This document shows, piece by piece, positions 11,164 through 20,553 of a stretch of DNA of 64,000 nt. A program made the translations under genes and the position numbers. The notes under the pieces are model-generated. The model was not told where the DNA came from. It did not search any database and was given only the letters and a program-made list of their open reading frames with translations. Position 1 is the stretch's first letter; each line of letters opens with the position of its first letter. Origin of the DNA: Amycolatopsis camponoti (GTDB taxonomy: Bacteria; Actinomycetota; Actinomycetes; Mycobacteriales; Pseudonocardiaceae); contig NZ_CABVGP010000001.1 in the NCBI RefSeq assembly GCF_902497555.1, positions 186,001 to 250,000 on the forward strand. The letters run 5' to 3'.

Positions 11164-11969
11164 TTCGTGTCGGTCCACCGGAAGCTCAGCCGCGCCAGCA
11201 CCGCGCCCACCACGCACCAGATCCCCAGCACCAGCGCCACCCGCGGGAGTTCCCATGACCCAGCCATCTCCATTCCGACCGCGCCGTCCGGCAGGAACAC
11301 CGACCGGAAGCCCTGGCAGATCCACTTCAACGGGAAGAACGACGCGATGTCCACCATGATCTTCGGCAGGTTCGTGATCGGTGTGACGAACACGCCGGAG
11401 ATGAACTGCAGCACCAAGTACAGCATCTGCACGACGGCGACCGCGCCCGTGGTGGACTTCGCGAGCGAGCTGAGCGCGATCCCGAGCAGCGTGCACGAGA
11501 CGATCCCCAGTGCGAACACCCAGAGCAGCGTCAGCCACTTGCCGCCCTCGGTGGGCAGCTTCAGCCCGAACAGCAGCACGGCCACCGCGACCATCAGCAC
11601 GGTTTGCGCCAGGCTGGACACCGCGACCAGCACCATCTTGCCGATGAAGTAGGACGACGACGGCATCGGCGTGCCGCGAAGCCGTTTGAGCGCACCGGTT
11701 TCCCGGTCGGCCGAGACGCCGGTCGCGATGCTGTTGAACGACGTCGACACGATGCCGGAGCCGATCATCCCGGCCGCGAGCAGCTGACCGGACGTGACGC
11801 CGGCGAGCGCGGTCGGACCGTCCAGGATGGACCCGAGCAGGATCATCAGGACCGCGGGCAGGGAGAAGGTGAAGACCACCTGCTCCTTGTGCCGGAAGAA
11901 TTGCCGCAGCTCCGTGCCGCCTCGGGCGAGCCCGAGCGACAGCGGGCCCGGGAGAGCGAGCGTGGTCAT
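11160..11969 (-). CDS. ABC-2 type permease (DrrB-like)
   Basis: The 269-residue integral membrane protein has six predicted helices and the ABC-2 pattern: an early amphipathic segment (TELRQFFRHKEQVVFTFSLPAVLMILLGSIL), a cytoplasmic GALKRLRGTPMPSSSYFIGK loop and a late VLQFISGVFVTPITNLP segment. These features match DrrB/NodJ-like drug or lipid exporters. ATG 11969 overlaps the stop of the ATPase by four bases and its stop overlaps the kinase GTG, so translation is coupled through all four genes. Confidence 0.9.
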   Translation of the reverse strand: MTTLALPGPLSLGLARGGTELRQFFRHKEQVVFTFSLPAVLMILLGSILDGPTALAGVTSGQLLAAGMIGSGIVSTSFNSIATGVSADRETGALKRLRGTPMPSSSYFIGKMVLVAVSSLAQTVLMVAVAVLLFGLKLPTEGGKWLTLLWVFALGIVSCTLLGIALSSLAKSTTGAVAVVQMLYLVLQFISGVFVTPITNLPKIMVDIASFFPLKWICQGFRSVFLPDGAVGMEMAGSWELPRVALVLGIWCVVGAVLARLSFRWTDTK

Positions 11970-12805
11970 GCCTTGTCTCCGATCAGGTCCAGGTAGATGT
12001 CCTCCAGGCTCGGCCGCGTGACGGTCAGCCCGGCGAGCTCTCTACCCCCAGCAGAGAGCTCGGTGACGAGCTTGGTCGGGTACGACGTGCGCTCGACGTG
12101 CTCACCGCGCTCGTCGGTCCACCGCACGGTGGCCTCGGCGGCGGCCCGGCCACCCAGGTTCTGCGGCGTGTCCTGCGCGACGATCTCGCCGCGCGCGATC
12201 ACCGCGACGCGGTCGGCGAGCGCTTCGGCCTCGTCGAGGTAGTGGGTGGTCAGCAGGATGGTCGTGCCCTCGGCGGCGAGGTCGCTGATCAGCTTCCAGA
12301 ACTGCCGGCGCGCCTCGGGGTCGAAGCCGGTGGTCGGCTCGTCGAGGAAGAGCAGCTCGGGCCGTCCGATGATGCCGAGCGCGACGTCGACGCGGCGCCG
12401 TTGCCCGCCGGAGAGCGACTTGACCCGCGCCTTGGCCTTCTCGGTGAGCCCGACCTTCTCGATGACCTCGTCGGGGTCGCGCGGGTCGGGGTAGTACTTC
12501 GCGAAGTGCCGCACGGTTTCGGCGACGCTCAGCTCGGCGGCGTCGTTGGCGGTCTGCAGGACGATCCCGATGCGTGCGCGCCAGGCGCGCCCGGCCTTGC
12601 CCGGGTCCTCGCCGAGGACGCTGATCTCGCCGGCGGTCCGCTGCCGGTGGCCTTCGAGGATCTCGACGGTGGTGGTCTTGCCGGCGCCGTTCGGGCCGAG
12701 CAGGGAGAAGACCTCGCCGCGGGCGATGTCCAGGTCGATCCCGGCCACCGCGAGGTGACCGGGGTACTGCTTGCGCAGGCCGCGCACGCTCACTGCTGTG
12801 GTCAT
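11966..12805 (-). CDS. ABC transporter ATPase (DrrA-like)
   Basis: The 279-residue ATPase has Walker A GPNGAGKTT at residues 37-45, signature LSGGQRRRVDVALGI, Walker B LLFLDEPTTGFD and the switch His in LTTHYLDEAEAL. The C-terminal extension (about 215-279) resembles the DrrA-type regulatory tail. It is the first gene of the operon ATPase-permease-kinase-regulator. The 226-bp upstream gap holds an inverted repeat at 12863-12884 that could be an operator. Confidence 0.92.
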   Translation of the reverse strand: MTTAVSVRGLRKQYPGHLAVAGIDLDIARGEVFSLLGPNGAGKTTTVEILEGHRQRTAGEISVLGEDPGKAGRAWRARIGIVLQTANDAAELSVAETVRHFAKYYPDPRDPDEVIEKVGLTEKAKARVKSLSGGQRRRVDVALGIIGRPELLFLDEPTTGFDPEARRQFWKLISDLAAEGTTILLTTHYLDEAEALADRVAVIARGEIVAQDTPQNLGGRAAAEATVRWTDERGEHVERTSYPTKLVTELSAGGRELAGLTVTRPSLEDIYLDLIGDKA

Positions 12806-12862
12806 GGGGAGAAGTCTGCTCGCTCGCGGCGGAGGGCGGGAGCGACGCTCAGCTGAATCCGG

Positions 12863-12884
12863 CTGTCCATCGATCGGTGGACAG
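12863..12884. promoter_or_regulatory. Inverted repeat upstream of the DrrAB / two-component operon
   Basis: CTGTCCA (12863-12869) and TGGACAG (12878-12884) flank an 8-base spacer containing CGATCG. It sits 58 bp upstream of the DrrA-like start codon. It is a plausible binding site for the operon's response regulator, but nothing in the sequence names the protein. Confidence 0.4.
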
Positions 12885-13009
12885 AGTCGTCAGCCGGGCC
12901 TGCCCTGGTTCCACGGGAAACCGTGAAAACGCTGTCATACAAGCAAAAACCAGCCGGATGCATGAACAACATCCGGCCGCCAGCCGCCGCGCGGGTGAAC
13001 CGTACTGTT

Positions 13010-13020
13010 GACAAGTTGTC
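13010..13020. promoter_or_regulatory. Candidate TetR operator / promoter in front of the EphD-like gene
   Basis: GACAA-G-TTGTC is a perfect dyad 12 bases before the ATG at 13033, overlapping a TTGACA hexamer (13008-13013). A second half-site pair TGTC-N6-GACA (13017-13030) overlaps it. The position close to the start codon suggests repression, most likely by the TetR encoded downstream (inference). Confidence 0.45.
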
Positions 13021-13032
13021 TAACATGACAGA

Positions 13033-14742
13033 ATGTCTCACAAGTGGGTGACCGCCAGCGACGGTGTCCGCCTCTCCGTCACCATCGACGGCCGGGAAGA
13101 CGGGCCCACGGTCGTGCTCGTGCACGGCTACCCCGACAACAGCTCGATGTGGGGCGGGGTGGTCGCCGAGCTGGGCGTGGAACACCGCGTCGTCACCTAC
13201 GACGTCCGCGGGGCCGGACAGTCGGACAAGCCGCCGGGACGCGCGTCCTACCGGCTGGACCAGCTGGCCGACGACCTCCGGGCCGTCGTCGACGCCGTCC
13301 AGCCCGAAGGCAAGGTCCACCTCGTCGCCCACGACTGGGGCTCGATCCAGACCTGGCACGCCGTCACCGGCGACAGCCTGCGCGGCCGGGTCGCCTCCTA
13401 CACCTCGATCTCCGGGCCGAGCCTCGACCACGCCGGCGCGTGGTTCCGCGCCCAGCTCACCCGCCCCACGCCGAAGCGGCTCAAGAACGCGCTGAGCCAG
13501 TTCCTGCACTCCTGGTACATCCTCGCGTTCCAGATCCCGCTGATCCCGGACCTGCTGTGGCGCACCGGACTGCTGGGCAAGCAGATCCAGCGCATGGAAC
13601 CCGACGCGGCGCCCCCGGAGAAGGCCGACGGCCTGCACGGCCTCGAGCTCTACCGCGCCAACATGTTCACGCGCCTGTCCCGCCCCGCGCCGCGCGCCGC
13701 CGACGTCCCGGTGCAGGTCCTGGCCCCGACCGGCGACGCCTACGTCACCGCGCCGCTGCAGACCGAGGTCGCGCGCTGGGTGCCGGACCTGCGGATCCGC
13801 CCGATCGTCGGGACGCACTGGGTCACCCGCGCCAAGCCGGCGGTGGTCGCGCGAGCCGCCGCCGAGCTGGTCGAGTACGTCGAAACCGGCGCCGAGAGCC
13901 GTGGCCTGCGCAAGGCGCGGGTGGGCGCGAAACGGTTCGAGCACAAGCTGGTCGTGGTCACGGGCGCCGGCAGCGGGATCGGCCGGGCCACCGCGCTCGC
14001 CTTCGCCGGGGAAGGCGCCGACGTCGTCATCACCGACATCGATCCGACGGCCGCCGCGGAAACCCTCAAGCTGCTGGAAGACCACGGGCTCGCTGAGTAC
14101 ACAGTGGACTCCAGCGACGGCGCCGCCGTGCACCGCTTCGCCGAAGAGGTCCGCGAGCACCACGGCGTCCCGGACATCGTGGTCAACAACGCCGGCATCG
14201 GCATGTCCGGCCCGTTCCTCGGCACCTCCGTCGAAGACTGGGAGCGCGTCATCGACGTCAACCTCTGGGGCGTGATCCACGGCTGCCGCGCCTTCGCGCC
14301 GATGCTCGCCGAACGCGCCGAGGGCGGTCAGATCGTCAACCTCGCGTCGGCCGCCGCCTACCTGCCGTCGAAGATCCTCACCGCCTACGCCACGACCAAG
14401 TCCGCCGTGCTGACGTTGAGCGTCTGCCTGCGGGCCGAGCTGGCCGAGCACCACATCGGCGTCACGGCGGTGTGCCCGGGCATCGTCAAGACCAACATCA
14501 CGAACACGACCACGTTCGTCGGAGTGTCCGAAGAGGAGCAGCGACGGCGTCAGCAGCAGAGCTCGAAGCTCTACGCCCGGCGCGGGTTCGGCCCGGAGGG
14601 CGTCGCGAAGGACATCCTGCGAGCCGTCGAGAAGGACACCGCGATCGCTCCGTCCACACCGGAGGCGAAGGCGGCGCTGGTCCTTTCGCGACTGACGCCC
14701 GGATTGCTGCGCCAGGCGGCCAAGTGGGACCTGACGCCGTGA
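13033..14742 (+). CDS. Alpha/beta hydrolase fused to short-chain dehydrogenase (EphD-like)
   Basis: This 569-residue protein joins two enzymes, the same architecture as mycobacterial EphD. Residues 1-280 are an epoxide-hydrolase-like fold: HGYPDN at 31-36, nucleophile Asp101 in VAHDWGS, and the late histidine in VGTHWVTR. Residues 300-569 are a classical SDR with TGAGSGIG at 309-316, NNAG at 384-387, Ser438, Tyr451 and Lys455. EphD is reported to act in mycolic-acid or lipid epoxide processing; here the substrate is unknown. The stop overlaps the GTG of a TetR gene, and a dyad lies just upstream of the start, so local TetR control is likely. Confidence 0.9.
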   Translation: MSHKWVTASDGVRLSVTIDGREDGPTVVLVHGYPDNSSMWGGVVAELGVEHRVVTYDVRGAGQSDKPPGRASYRLDQLADDLRAVVDAVQPEGKVHLVAHDWGSIQTWHAVTGDSLRGRVASYTSISGPSLDHAGAWFRAQLTRPTPKRLKNALSQFLHSWYILAFQIPLIPDLLWRTGLLGKQIQRMEPDAAPPEKADGLHGLELYRANMFTRLSRPAPRAADVPVQVLAPTGDAYVTAPLQTEVARWVPDLRIRPIVGTHWVTRAKPAVVARAAAELVEYVETGAESRGLRKARVGAKRFEHKLVVVTGAGSGIGRATALAFAGEGADVVITDIDPTAAAETLKLLEDHGLAEYTVDSSDGAAVHRFAEEVREHHGVPDIVVNNAGIGMSGPFLGTSVEDWERVIDVNLWGVIHGCRAFAPMLAERAEGGQIVNLASAAAYLPSKILTAYATTKSAVLTLSVCLRAELAEHHIGVTAVCPGIVKTNITNTTTFVGVSEEEQRRRQQQSSKLYARRGFGPEGVAKDILRAVEKDTAIAPSTPEAKAALVLSRLTPGLLRQAAKWDLTP

Positions 14743-15344
14743 GCCGGCCGCGGCGGATGTCGCCGCAGGCCCGCCGCGACGACCTGATCGGCGCCGCGCT
14801 CGACCTGTTCGGCTCGCGGGCGCCGGAGCTGGTCACCGTGGACGACATCGTCGCGCGCGCCGAGGTGTCGCGGCCGTTGTTCTACCGGTACTTCTCCAGC
14901 CTGCGCGAGCTGCAGGTCGAAGCGCTGCGCACGGTCACCGTCGGGCTCATCGACGGCCTGGCCGGTCTCGAGGAGGGACCACCGGAGACCCGGCTGCGCG
15001 CCGCCGTCCGCGGCCTGGTCGACGTCGCCGACCACTACCGCGCGGGGTACATCGCCTTGCTGCGCAGCGGTTCGGTGATCGCGACGTCCGAAACGGACGC
15101 GGCGATCGACGAGGTCCGCAACCGGGCGGTGGCCCTGATCCTGGACGCGCTGGGCGTCGAAGATCCGTCGCCGCTGCTCTCGCTGACCTTGCGCTGCTGG
15201 ACGGCGGTCGTCGAAGGGGCGCTCCTGAGCTGGCTCCAAGAACGCACGGTCCCGCGCGACCTGCTGGACTCCTGGCTGGTCGACCAGCTCACGGCGATGC
15301 TCGACGCGACCGCCAAGCACGACGAAGCCGGAGCTTTCCCGTGA
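14739..15344 (+). CDS. TetR-family regulator
   Basis: The 201-residue regulator has an N-terminal TetR HTH (RRDDLIGAALDLFG...VTVDDIVARAEVSRPLFYRYFSSLRELQ). The ligand domain is not assignable. The start is GTG 14739, overlapping the EphD-like stop as GTGA; ATG 14757 is possible. Co-transcription with the hydrolase/SDR gene suggests it responds to that enzyme's substrate or product. The last codons form the left half of a perfect hairpin. Confidence 0.88.
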   Translation: MSRPRRMSPQARRDDLIGAALDLFGSRAPELVTVDDIVARAEVSRPLFYRYFSSLRELQVEALRTVTVGLIDGLAGLEEGPPETRLRAAVRGLVDVADHYRAGYIALLRSGSVIATSETDAAIDEVRNRAVALILDALGVEDPSPLLSLTLRCWTAVVEGALLSWLQERTVPRDLLDSWLVDQLTAMLDATAKHDEAGAFP

Positions 15345-15358
15345 AAGCTCCGGCTTCG
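15323..15358. terminator. Bidirectional terminator between TetR and citrate synthase genes
   Basis: A perfect 16-bp stem (15323-15338 with 15343-15358) closes a 4-base loop. The TetR stop codon lies in the loop and right arm. The convergent citrate synthase gene ends eight bases farther on. Confidence 0.82.
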
Positions 15359-15366
15359 TGCCGGGG

Positions 15367-16515
15367 TCAGTGCTTGGTGACCAGTTCCCAGCCCTCGACG
15401 TCCTCGGGCTTGCGCGGGTCGGGGCCGACGTACTTGGCCGACGGGCGCACCAGGCGTCCGGTGCGCTTCTGCTCCAGGATGTGCGCGGCCCAGCCGGCGG
15501 TGCGCGCCGAGCTGAACATCGACGGCATCATGTGCGGCGGCACCTGCGCGAAGTCCAGGATGACCGCGGCCCAGAACTCGACGTTCGTCTCGATCGGGTG
15601 ATCCGGACGCCGCTCGCGCAGCTCCTTCAGCGCCGCCTGCTCCAGCGCGACGGCCGCTTCGTAGCGGGTCGCGCCGAGCTCCTGGCAGGTGCGGCGCAGC
15701 ACGCGCGCCCGCGGGTCTTCCGCCCGGTAGACGCGGTGGCCGAAGCCCATCAGGCGTTCCTTGCGGTCGAGGATGCCCTTGACCAGGCCGGTGGGATCGC
15801 CGGTGCGCTCGACCTCTTCGATCATCGGCAGCACGCGCGCCGGGGCGCCACCGTGCAGCGGGCCGGACATCGCGCCGATGGCGCCGGACATGGCCGCCGC
15901 GACGTCCGCCCCGGTGGAGGCGATGACGCGGGCGGTGAAGGTCGACGCGTTGAGGCCGTGCTCGGCGGCCGACACCCAGTACGCGTCCAGCGCCCGGACG
16001 TGCGCCGGGTCGGGCTCGCCGCGCCAGCGGATGAGGAACCGCTCGGTGATCGAGTGGGCCTCGTCGACGCGGGTCTGCGGCACGGCGGGCTGGCCGATGC
16101 CGCGCGCCGACTGCGCGACGTAGGACAGCGCCATCACCGAGGCGCGGGCCAGCTGCTCGCGGGCCTCTTCGTCGGTGATGTCGAGCAGCGGGCGGTAGCC
16201 CCAGATCGGCGCCAGCATGGCCAGCGCGGCCTGGACGTCGACCCGGACGTCACCGGTGTGCACCGGCAGCGGGAACGGCTCGGCGGGCGGGAGGCCGTGG
16301 CCGAACCGGCCGTCCACGAGGAGGCCCCATACGTCACCGAAGGTCACCTTTCCGGCGAGGTCCTCGATGTCGACACCGCGGTAGCGCAGCGCACCGCCGT
16401 CCCGGTCGGGTTCGGCGATCTCGGTGTGGAAGGCGACGACGCCCTCCAGGCCCGGTCGGAAGCCGTCGTCGGGTTGGCCGGACGGCTGTGGCTTGCTGAT
16501 CGTGGAGGTAGTCAC
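15367..16515 (-). CDS. Citrate synthase 2 (CitA-type)
   Basis: This 382-residue enzyme condenses oxaloacetate and acetyl-CoA, or a propionyl/methylcitrate variant. It has GLEGVVAFHTEIAEPDRDGGALRYRG near the start, catalytic His in SAAEHGLNASTFT, GPLHGGAPA, and the oxaloacetate-binding GFGHRVYRAEDPRA. The length and short N-terminus match mycobacterial CitA rather than the longer GltA found later in this window. I chose GTG 16515 (VTTSTISKP) because the 52 residues upstream look non-coding; the frame stays open to an ATG at 16671. Confidence 0.9.
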   Translation of the reverse strand: MTTSTISKPQPSGQPDDGFRPGLEGVVAFHTEIAEPDRDGGALRYRGVDIEDLAGKVTFGDVWGLLVDGRFGHGLPPAEPFPLPVHTGDVRVDVQAALAMLAPIWGYRPLLDITDEEAREQLARASVMALSYVAQSARGIGQPAVPQTRVDEAHSITERFLIRWRGEPDPAHVRALDAYWVSAAEHGLNASTFTARVIASTGADVAAAMSGAIGAMSGPLHGGAPARVLPMIEEVERTGDPTGLVKGILDRKERLMGFGHRVYRAEDPRARVLRRTCQELGATRYEAAVALEQAALKELRERRPDHPIETNVEFWAAVILDFAQVPPHMMPSMFSSARTAGWAAHILEQKRTGRLVRPSAKYVGPDPRKPEDVEGWELVTKH

Positions 16516-16744
16516 TGTTTCGCGGAACCTTTCGGTGCGCTTTTTCCCCGTCTTGGTGTGGTGCTCGCGCGGACGGAATAGCGCGGGAAAGCGCGCACCA
16601 TCGCACGGATGGATAGACCTTGCTCCCTCGATCGCCGGGGGGCAATCGAAAGAAGCGGTGGTTTCGGTCACGATTACGAGAACGATTCAGTCACCGAGGC
16701 CGTCCGACGGGAGAATTTTCGCCACGGACTGTGACGAAGGCCAG

Positions 16745-16760
16745 GTTAAAGGTATGTTTC
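16745..16760. promoter_or_regulatory. Weak GlnR-like half box upstream of ureA
   Basis: On the minus strand this reads GAAAC-N6-TTAAC, the b-a spacing of an actinobacterial GlnR box, 42 bp before ureA. Urease is a GlnR target in several actinomycetes. The match is partial, so this is only a candidate. Confidence 0.25.
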
Positions 16761-16801
16761 CGAACCAGGCGCTGTCGTGGTCCGGGTGATAAACCTGAGC
16801 G

Positions 16802-17104
16802 ATGCACCTCAGCCCGCAGGAGCGCGACAAGCTGCTCGTCCACGTGGCGGCCGACGTCGCGCGGAAGCGGCTGGACCGAGGCGTCCGGCTGAACTACCCC
16901 GAGGCGGTCGCGCTCATCACCGACCACGTCCTCGAAGGGGCCCGTGACGGGCGCACGGTCAGTGAGCTGGTCGCGAGCGGCCGCAGCGTGCTGAGTCGTG
17001 CGCAGGTGCTCGACGGCGTCCCCGAAATGGTGGACTCCGTGCAGGTCGAAGCCACGTTCCCGGACGGCACCAAACTCGTCACCGTGCACGACCCGATCGT
17101 GTGA
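16802..17104 (+). CDS. ureA: Urease subunit gamma
   Basis: The 100-residue small structural subunit of nickel urease starts [23 protein letters not shown] and has the diagnostic [10 protein letters not shown] and [13 protein letters not shown]. Length equals the family norm. It heads the operon ureABCFGD, which hydrolyses urea to ammonia and CO2 in the cytoplasm. It is separated from ureB by 76 bases that contain a perfect 22-bp hairpin, the only large gap in the operon. Confidence 0.97.
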   Translation: MHLSPQERDKLLVHVAADVARKRLDRGVRLNYPEAVALITDHVLEGARDGRTVSELVASGRSVLSRAQVLDGVPEMVDSVQVEATFPDGTKLVTVHDPIV

Positions 17105-17112
17105 CCCCACCC

Positions 17113-17158
17113 GTCGTGAGTGAGAAACAGGGTTCTAACCCTGTTTCTCACTCACGAC
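17113..17158. repeat. 46-bp palindromic hairpin between ureA and ureB (copy 1 of 2)
   Basis: The left arm 17113-17134 and right arm 17137-17158 are perfect 22-bp complements around CT (GTCGTGAGTGAGAAACAGGG ... ). A copy differing by one base lies at 52409-52454. The copy here is intra-operonic, nine bases after the ureA stop and 22 bases before ureB, so it may attenuate transcription or protect mRNA. Confidence 0.9.
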
Positions 17159-17180
17159 CTCCCTGCGAGAGAGGAGCCGG

Positions 17181-17486
17181 ATGCACCCAGGTGAGATCAT
17201 TCCCGGCGACGAGCCCGTCGAGCTGAACCCCGGCCGCGCGCGCGTCCGGCTGCTCGTGCGCAACCTCGGCGACCGGCCGATCCAGGTCGGCTCGCACTAC
17301 CACTTCGCGGCGGTGAACCCCGGCCTCGAGTTCGACCGCGACGCCGCCCGCGGCCACCGGCTCGACGTCCCGGCCGGCACGTCGGTGCGCTTCGAACCGG
17401 GCGTCGAGCGCGAGGTCGATCTTGTTCCGCTCGCCGGCGCGCGCCGCGTTCCGGGCCTGCGGTCCGAATTCTCGGGAGAGTTCTGA
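17181..17486 (+). CDS. ureB: Urease subunit beta
   Basis: The 101-residue subunit begins [19 protein letters not shown] and contains the typical [26 protein letters not shown]. It packs against UreA and UreC in the (ABC)3 urease. GAGAGAGGAG provides a ribosome site after the hairpin. The stop is one base before the ATG of ureC. Confidence 0.97.
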   Translation: MHPGEIIPGDEPVELNPGRARVRLLVRNLGDRPIQVGSHYHFAAVNPGLEFDRDAARGHRLDVPAGTSVRFEPGVEREVDLVPLAGARRVPGLRSEFSGEF

Positions 17487-17487
17487 A

Positions 17488-19203
17488 ATGCCGCAGATCG
17501 ACCGCGAGCGCTACGCCGAGCTGTTCGGCCCGACCACCGGCGACCGGATCCGGCTCGCCGACACCGACCTCCTCATCGAGGTCACCGAAGACCGCTCGAT
17601 GGGCCCCGGCGGCTCGGGCGACGAAGTGCTCTTCGGCGGCGGCAAGGTCATCCGCGAGTCCATGGGCCAGGGCATGGCGACCCGCGCCGAGGGCGCGCCC
17701 GACCTGGTCATCACCGGCGCCGTCATCCTCGACCACTGGGGGATCGTCAAGGCCGACGTCGGCGTGCGCGACGGCCGGATCGTCGGCATCGGCAAGGCGG
17801 GCAACCCGGACACGATGGACGGCGTCGACCCCGCCCTGGTCATCGGGCCGTCGACGGAGGTCCTGGCCGGCAACGGCAAGATCCTCACCGCCGGCGGCAT
17901 CGACTGCCACGTCCACTTCATCTGCCCGCAGCTCGTCGACACGGCGCTGGCCGCCGGACTGACCACTTTGGTCGGCGGCGGCACCGGCCCCAACGAGGGC
18001 ACGAAGGCGACGACGGTGACACCCGGCGCGTGGAACCTCGGCCGGATGCTGTCCGCCATGGACGGTTACCCGGTCAACGTCCTGTTGCTGGGCAAGGGGA
18101 ACACCGTCCGGCACGAGGCCCTGCGCGAGCAGCTCGCGGCGGGCGCGGGCGGCTTCAAGCTCCACGAAGACTGGGGCACGACCCCCGCGGCCATCGACGC
18201 GTGCCTGACCGTCGCCGACGAATCCGGCGTCCAGGTGGCCATCCACACGGACACGCTGAACGAAGCGGGCTTCCTGGAGTCCACTGTGGACGCCATCGGC
18301 GGCCGCTCGATCAACGCGTACCACACCGAAGGCGCCGGCGGCGGGCACGCGCCGGACATCATCGAGGTCGTCTCGCTGCCGAACATCCTGCCGTCGTCGA
18401 CCAACCCGACCCGGCCGCACACGGCCAACACCCTCGACGAGCACCTCGACATGCTGGTCGTCTGCCACCACCTCAACCCGTCGGTGCCCGAGGACCTCGC
18501 GTTCGCGGAAAGCCGGATCCGGCCGTCGACGATCGCCGCCGAAGACGTGCTGCACGACCTCGGCGCCATCTCGATGATGAGCTCGGACTCGCAGGCCATG
18601 GGCCGGATCGGCGAGGTGATCATCCGGACGTGGCAGACCGCGCACGTGATGAAACAGCGCCGGGGCGCGCTGCCCGGCGACGGCGCGGCCGACAACCTGC
18701 GCGCGCGTCGATACGTCGCCAAGTACACGATCAACCCGGCCATCGCGCACGGCATGGAGACCGAGATCGGCTCGGTCGAGGTGGGCAAGCTCGCCGACCT
18801 GGTGCTGTGGGAGCCGAAGTTCTTCGGCGTCCGCCCGCACGTCGTCCTGAAGGGCGGCTTTCCCGCGTGGGCGGCGATGGGCGACGCGAACGCGTCCATC
18901 CCGACACCGCAGCCGGTCATGGCCCGCCCGATGTTCGGCGCGAACATCGGTGCGGCGCTGAGCCTGCACTTCGTCGCACCGTCCGCATTGGACAGTGGCC
19001 TGCGCGAGACGTTCGGCATCACGCGTCCGCTGGTCGCCGTGGCGAACACGCGCGCGCGGACCAAGGCGGACATGGTGCTCAACGACGCGACGCCGGACGT
19101 CCGCGTCGAGCCGGACAGCTTCGCGGTGCACGTCGACGGCGAGCTGATCGAACCGCAGCCGGTGACGGAGTTGCCGATGGCCCAGCGATACTTTCTGTTC
19201 TGA
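17488..19203 (+). CDS. ureC: Urease subunit alpha (catalytic)
   Basis: This 571-residue nickel amidohydrolase hydrolyses urea. Nickel ligands are His141 and His143 in CHVHFICP, the carbamylated Lys224 in [10 protein letters not shown], His253, His279 and Asp367 ([10 protein letters not shown]). The mobile-flap Cys326-His327 is in [20 protein letters not shown]. All key residues are present, so the enzyme should be active. ATG 17488 was chosen over an upstream GTG because [20 protein letters not shown] is the conserved N-terminus. The stop overlaps ureF by one base. Confidence 0.98.
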   Translation: MPQIDRERYAELFGPTTGDRIRLADTDLLIEVTEDRSMGPGGSGDEVLFGGGKVIRESMGQGMATRAEGAPDLVITGAVILDHWGIVKADVGVRDGRIVGIGKAGNPDTMDGVDPALVIGPSTEVLAGNGKILTAGGIDCHVHFICPQLVDTALAAGLTTLVGGGTGPNEGTKATTVTPGAWNLGRMLSAMDGYPVNVLLLGKGNTVRHEALREQLAAGAGGFKLHEDWGTTPAAIDACLTVADESGVQVAIHTDTLNEAGFLESTVDAIGGRSINAYHTEGAGGGHAPDIIEVVSLPNILPSSTNPTRPHTANTLDEHLDMLVVCHHLNPSVPEDLAFAESRIRPSTIAAEDVLHDLGAISMMSSDSQAMGRIGEVIIRTWQTAHVMKQRRGALPGDGAADNLRARRYVAKYTINPAIAHGMETEIGSVEVGKLADLVLWEPKFFGVRPHVVLKGGFPAWAAMGDANASIPTPQPVMARPMFGANIGAALSLHFVAPSALDSGLRETFGITRPLVAVANTRARTKADMVLNDATPDVRVEPDSFAVHVDGELIEPQPVTELPMAQRYFLF

Positions 19204-19874
19204 TGGACCTCTCGGCACTCATTCTCGCGGACTCGCGCTTTCCCGGCGGCGGGCACGTCCACAGTGGCGGGCTGGAGGAGGTCGTCTCCCGGAAGCTCGT
19301 GACGGCCGTGCGCGATCTGCCGGGCTTCCTTTCCGGACGGTTGCGCACAGCGGGTGCCCTGGCGGCGACCTTCGCGGCCGCTTCGGCGCACGCGGCCGTC
19401 ACCGGCGGGAATTGGTCGCTTTTGGACAGTGAGCTGGACGCGCGCACCCCGTCGCTCGCGCAGCGAGAGGCATCCCGGGCGCAGGGGCGTGGTACCGCCC
19501 GGGCCGGTCGGATCGCGTGGCCGTCTCCGGTGCTCGACGCGCTGCTCGCCGAGACGCCGCGGCCGCACCACCCGGTGATTCTGGGCGCCTTGGTCGGGGT
19601 CGCGGGTGGCTCGCCGTACGACGCCGCGATGGCCGTCGCGTACCTGTCGGTGAGTGGTCCGGCGAGCGCGGCCGTGCGGCTGCTGGGGCTGGATCCGTTC
19701 GCCGTCAACGCTGTCGTCGCTCGGCTGGACCTCGCGTCCGTTGCTTCGGAGGCGGCGGCCGTGGCGGGGGACGACCCGGCGTCGTTGCCATCGCCGGGGT
19801 CGCCGGCGTTGGATCTGTTCGCCGAGGCGCACGCCCGGCACCACCAGGAAGAGGTGCGTCTCTTTGCCAGCTGA
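19203..19874 (+). CDS. ureF: Urease accessory protein UreF
   Basis: The 223-residue, largely alpha-helical accessory protein is part of the UreD-UreF-UreG complex that loads nickel into UreC. The N-terminus [21 protein letters not shown] is the conserved UreF start (S-R-F-P-x-G-G...HSGGLE). The rest is Ala-rich, as in actinobacterial UreF. It overlaps ureC by one base and ureG by 11 bases. Confidence 0.93.
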   Translation: MDLSALILADSRFPGGGHVHSGGLEEVVSRKLVTAVRDLPGFLSGRLRTAGALAATFAAASAHAAVTGGNWSLLDSELDARTPSLAQREASRAQGRGTARAGRIAWPSPVLDALLAETPRPHHPVILGALVGVAGGSPYDAAMAVAYLSVSGPASAAVRLLGLDPFAVNAVVARLDLASVASEAAAVAGDDPASLPSPGSPALDLFAEAHARHHQEEVRLFAS

Positions 19875-20553
19875 AGGTCACGGTCACGGACATTTTCACG
19901 AGGTCAACTTCGACCCAACGGCCGCCGATCCCGACCACTACGACGCGGCGCCCACCGCGGGCCGCGCGTACCGCATCGGCATCGGCGGCCCGGTCGGGTC
20001 GGGCAAGACGGCGCTGACCGCGGCCCTGTGCCGCGCGCTCGGTGACGAGATCGACCTCGCCGTCGTCACGAACGACATCTACACGACGGAGGACGCGGAC
20101 TTCCTGCGTCGCGCCGGAGTTCTGGACCCGGCGCGGATCGAGGCGGTGCAGACGGGCGCGTGCCCGCACACCGCGATCCGCGACGACATCACCGCGAACC
20201 TGGACGCGGTCGAGCGGCTGGAGGAGAAGTTCCCGGGGCTGGACCTGGTGATCATCGAGAGCGGCGGCGACAACCTGACGGCGGTGTTCAGCCGCGGGCT
20301 GGCCGACAGCCAGATCTTCGTGGTCGACGTGGCGGGCGGCGACAAGGTGCCGCGCAAGGGTGGCCCCGGCGTCACGACCGCGGACCTGCTGGTGATCAAC
20401 AAGATCGACATCGCGCACCTGGTGAACGCGGACATGGCCGTGATGACGTCGGACGCGCACCGGATGCGCGGCGAGCTGCCGGTCATCACTCAGTCCCTTG
20501 TGGACACTCCGGACGCACCCGACGTCGCCGCCTGGGTCCGTTCCCTGCTGTGA
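19864..20553 (+). CDS. ureG: Urease accessory GTPase UreG
   Basis: The 229-residue SIMIBI GTPase energises nickel insertion. The P-loop is GPVGSGKT at 42-49; [15 protein letters not shown], the metal-binding CPH of [17 protein letters not shown] and the guanine motif NKID follow. The first residues contain the His-rich [12 protein letters not shown], a putative nickel store that substitutes for UreE in actinobacteria. The start is TTG 19864 with GAAGAGG eight bases upstream, inside the ureF end. It overlaps ureD by four bases. Confidence 0.96.
   Translation: MPAEGHGHGHFHEVNFDPTAADPDHYDAAPTAGRAYRIGIGGPVGSGKTALTAALCRALGDEIDLAVVTNDIYTTEDADFLRRAGVLDPARIEAVQTGACPHTAIRDDITANLDAVERLEEKFPGLDLVIIESGGDNLTAVFSRGLADSQIFVVDVAGGDKVPRKGGPGVTTADLLVINKIDIAHLVNADMAVMTSDAHRMRGELPVITQSLVDTPDAPDVAAWVRSLL

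Noticed and set aside
16516..16671. 52-residue N-terminal extension of the short citrate synthase
   Set aside because: Residues are not citrate-synthase-like, and CitA enzymes normally start near VTTSTISKP. The GTG at 16515 is preferred.
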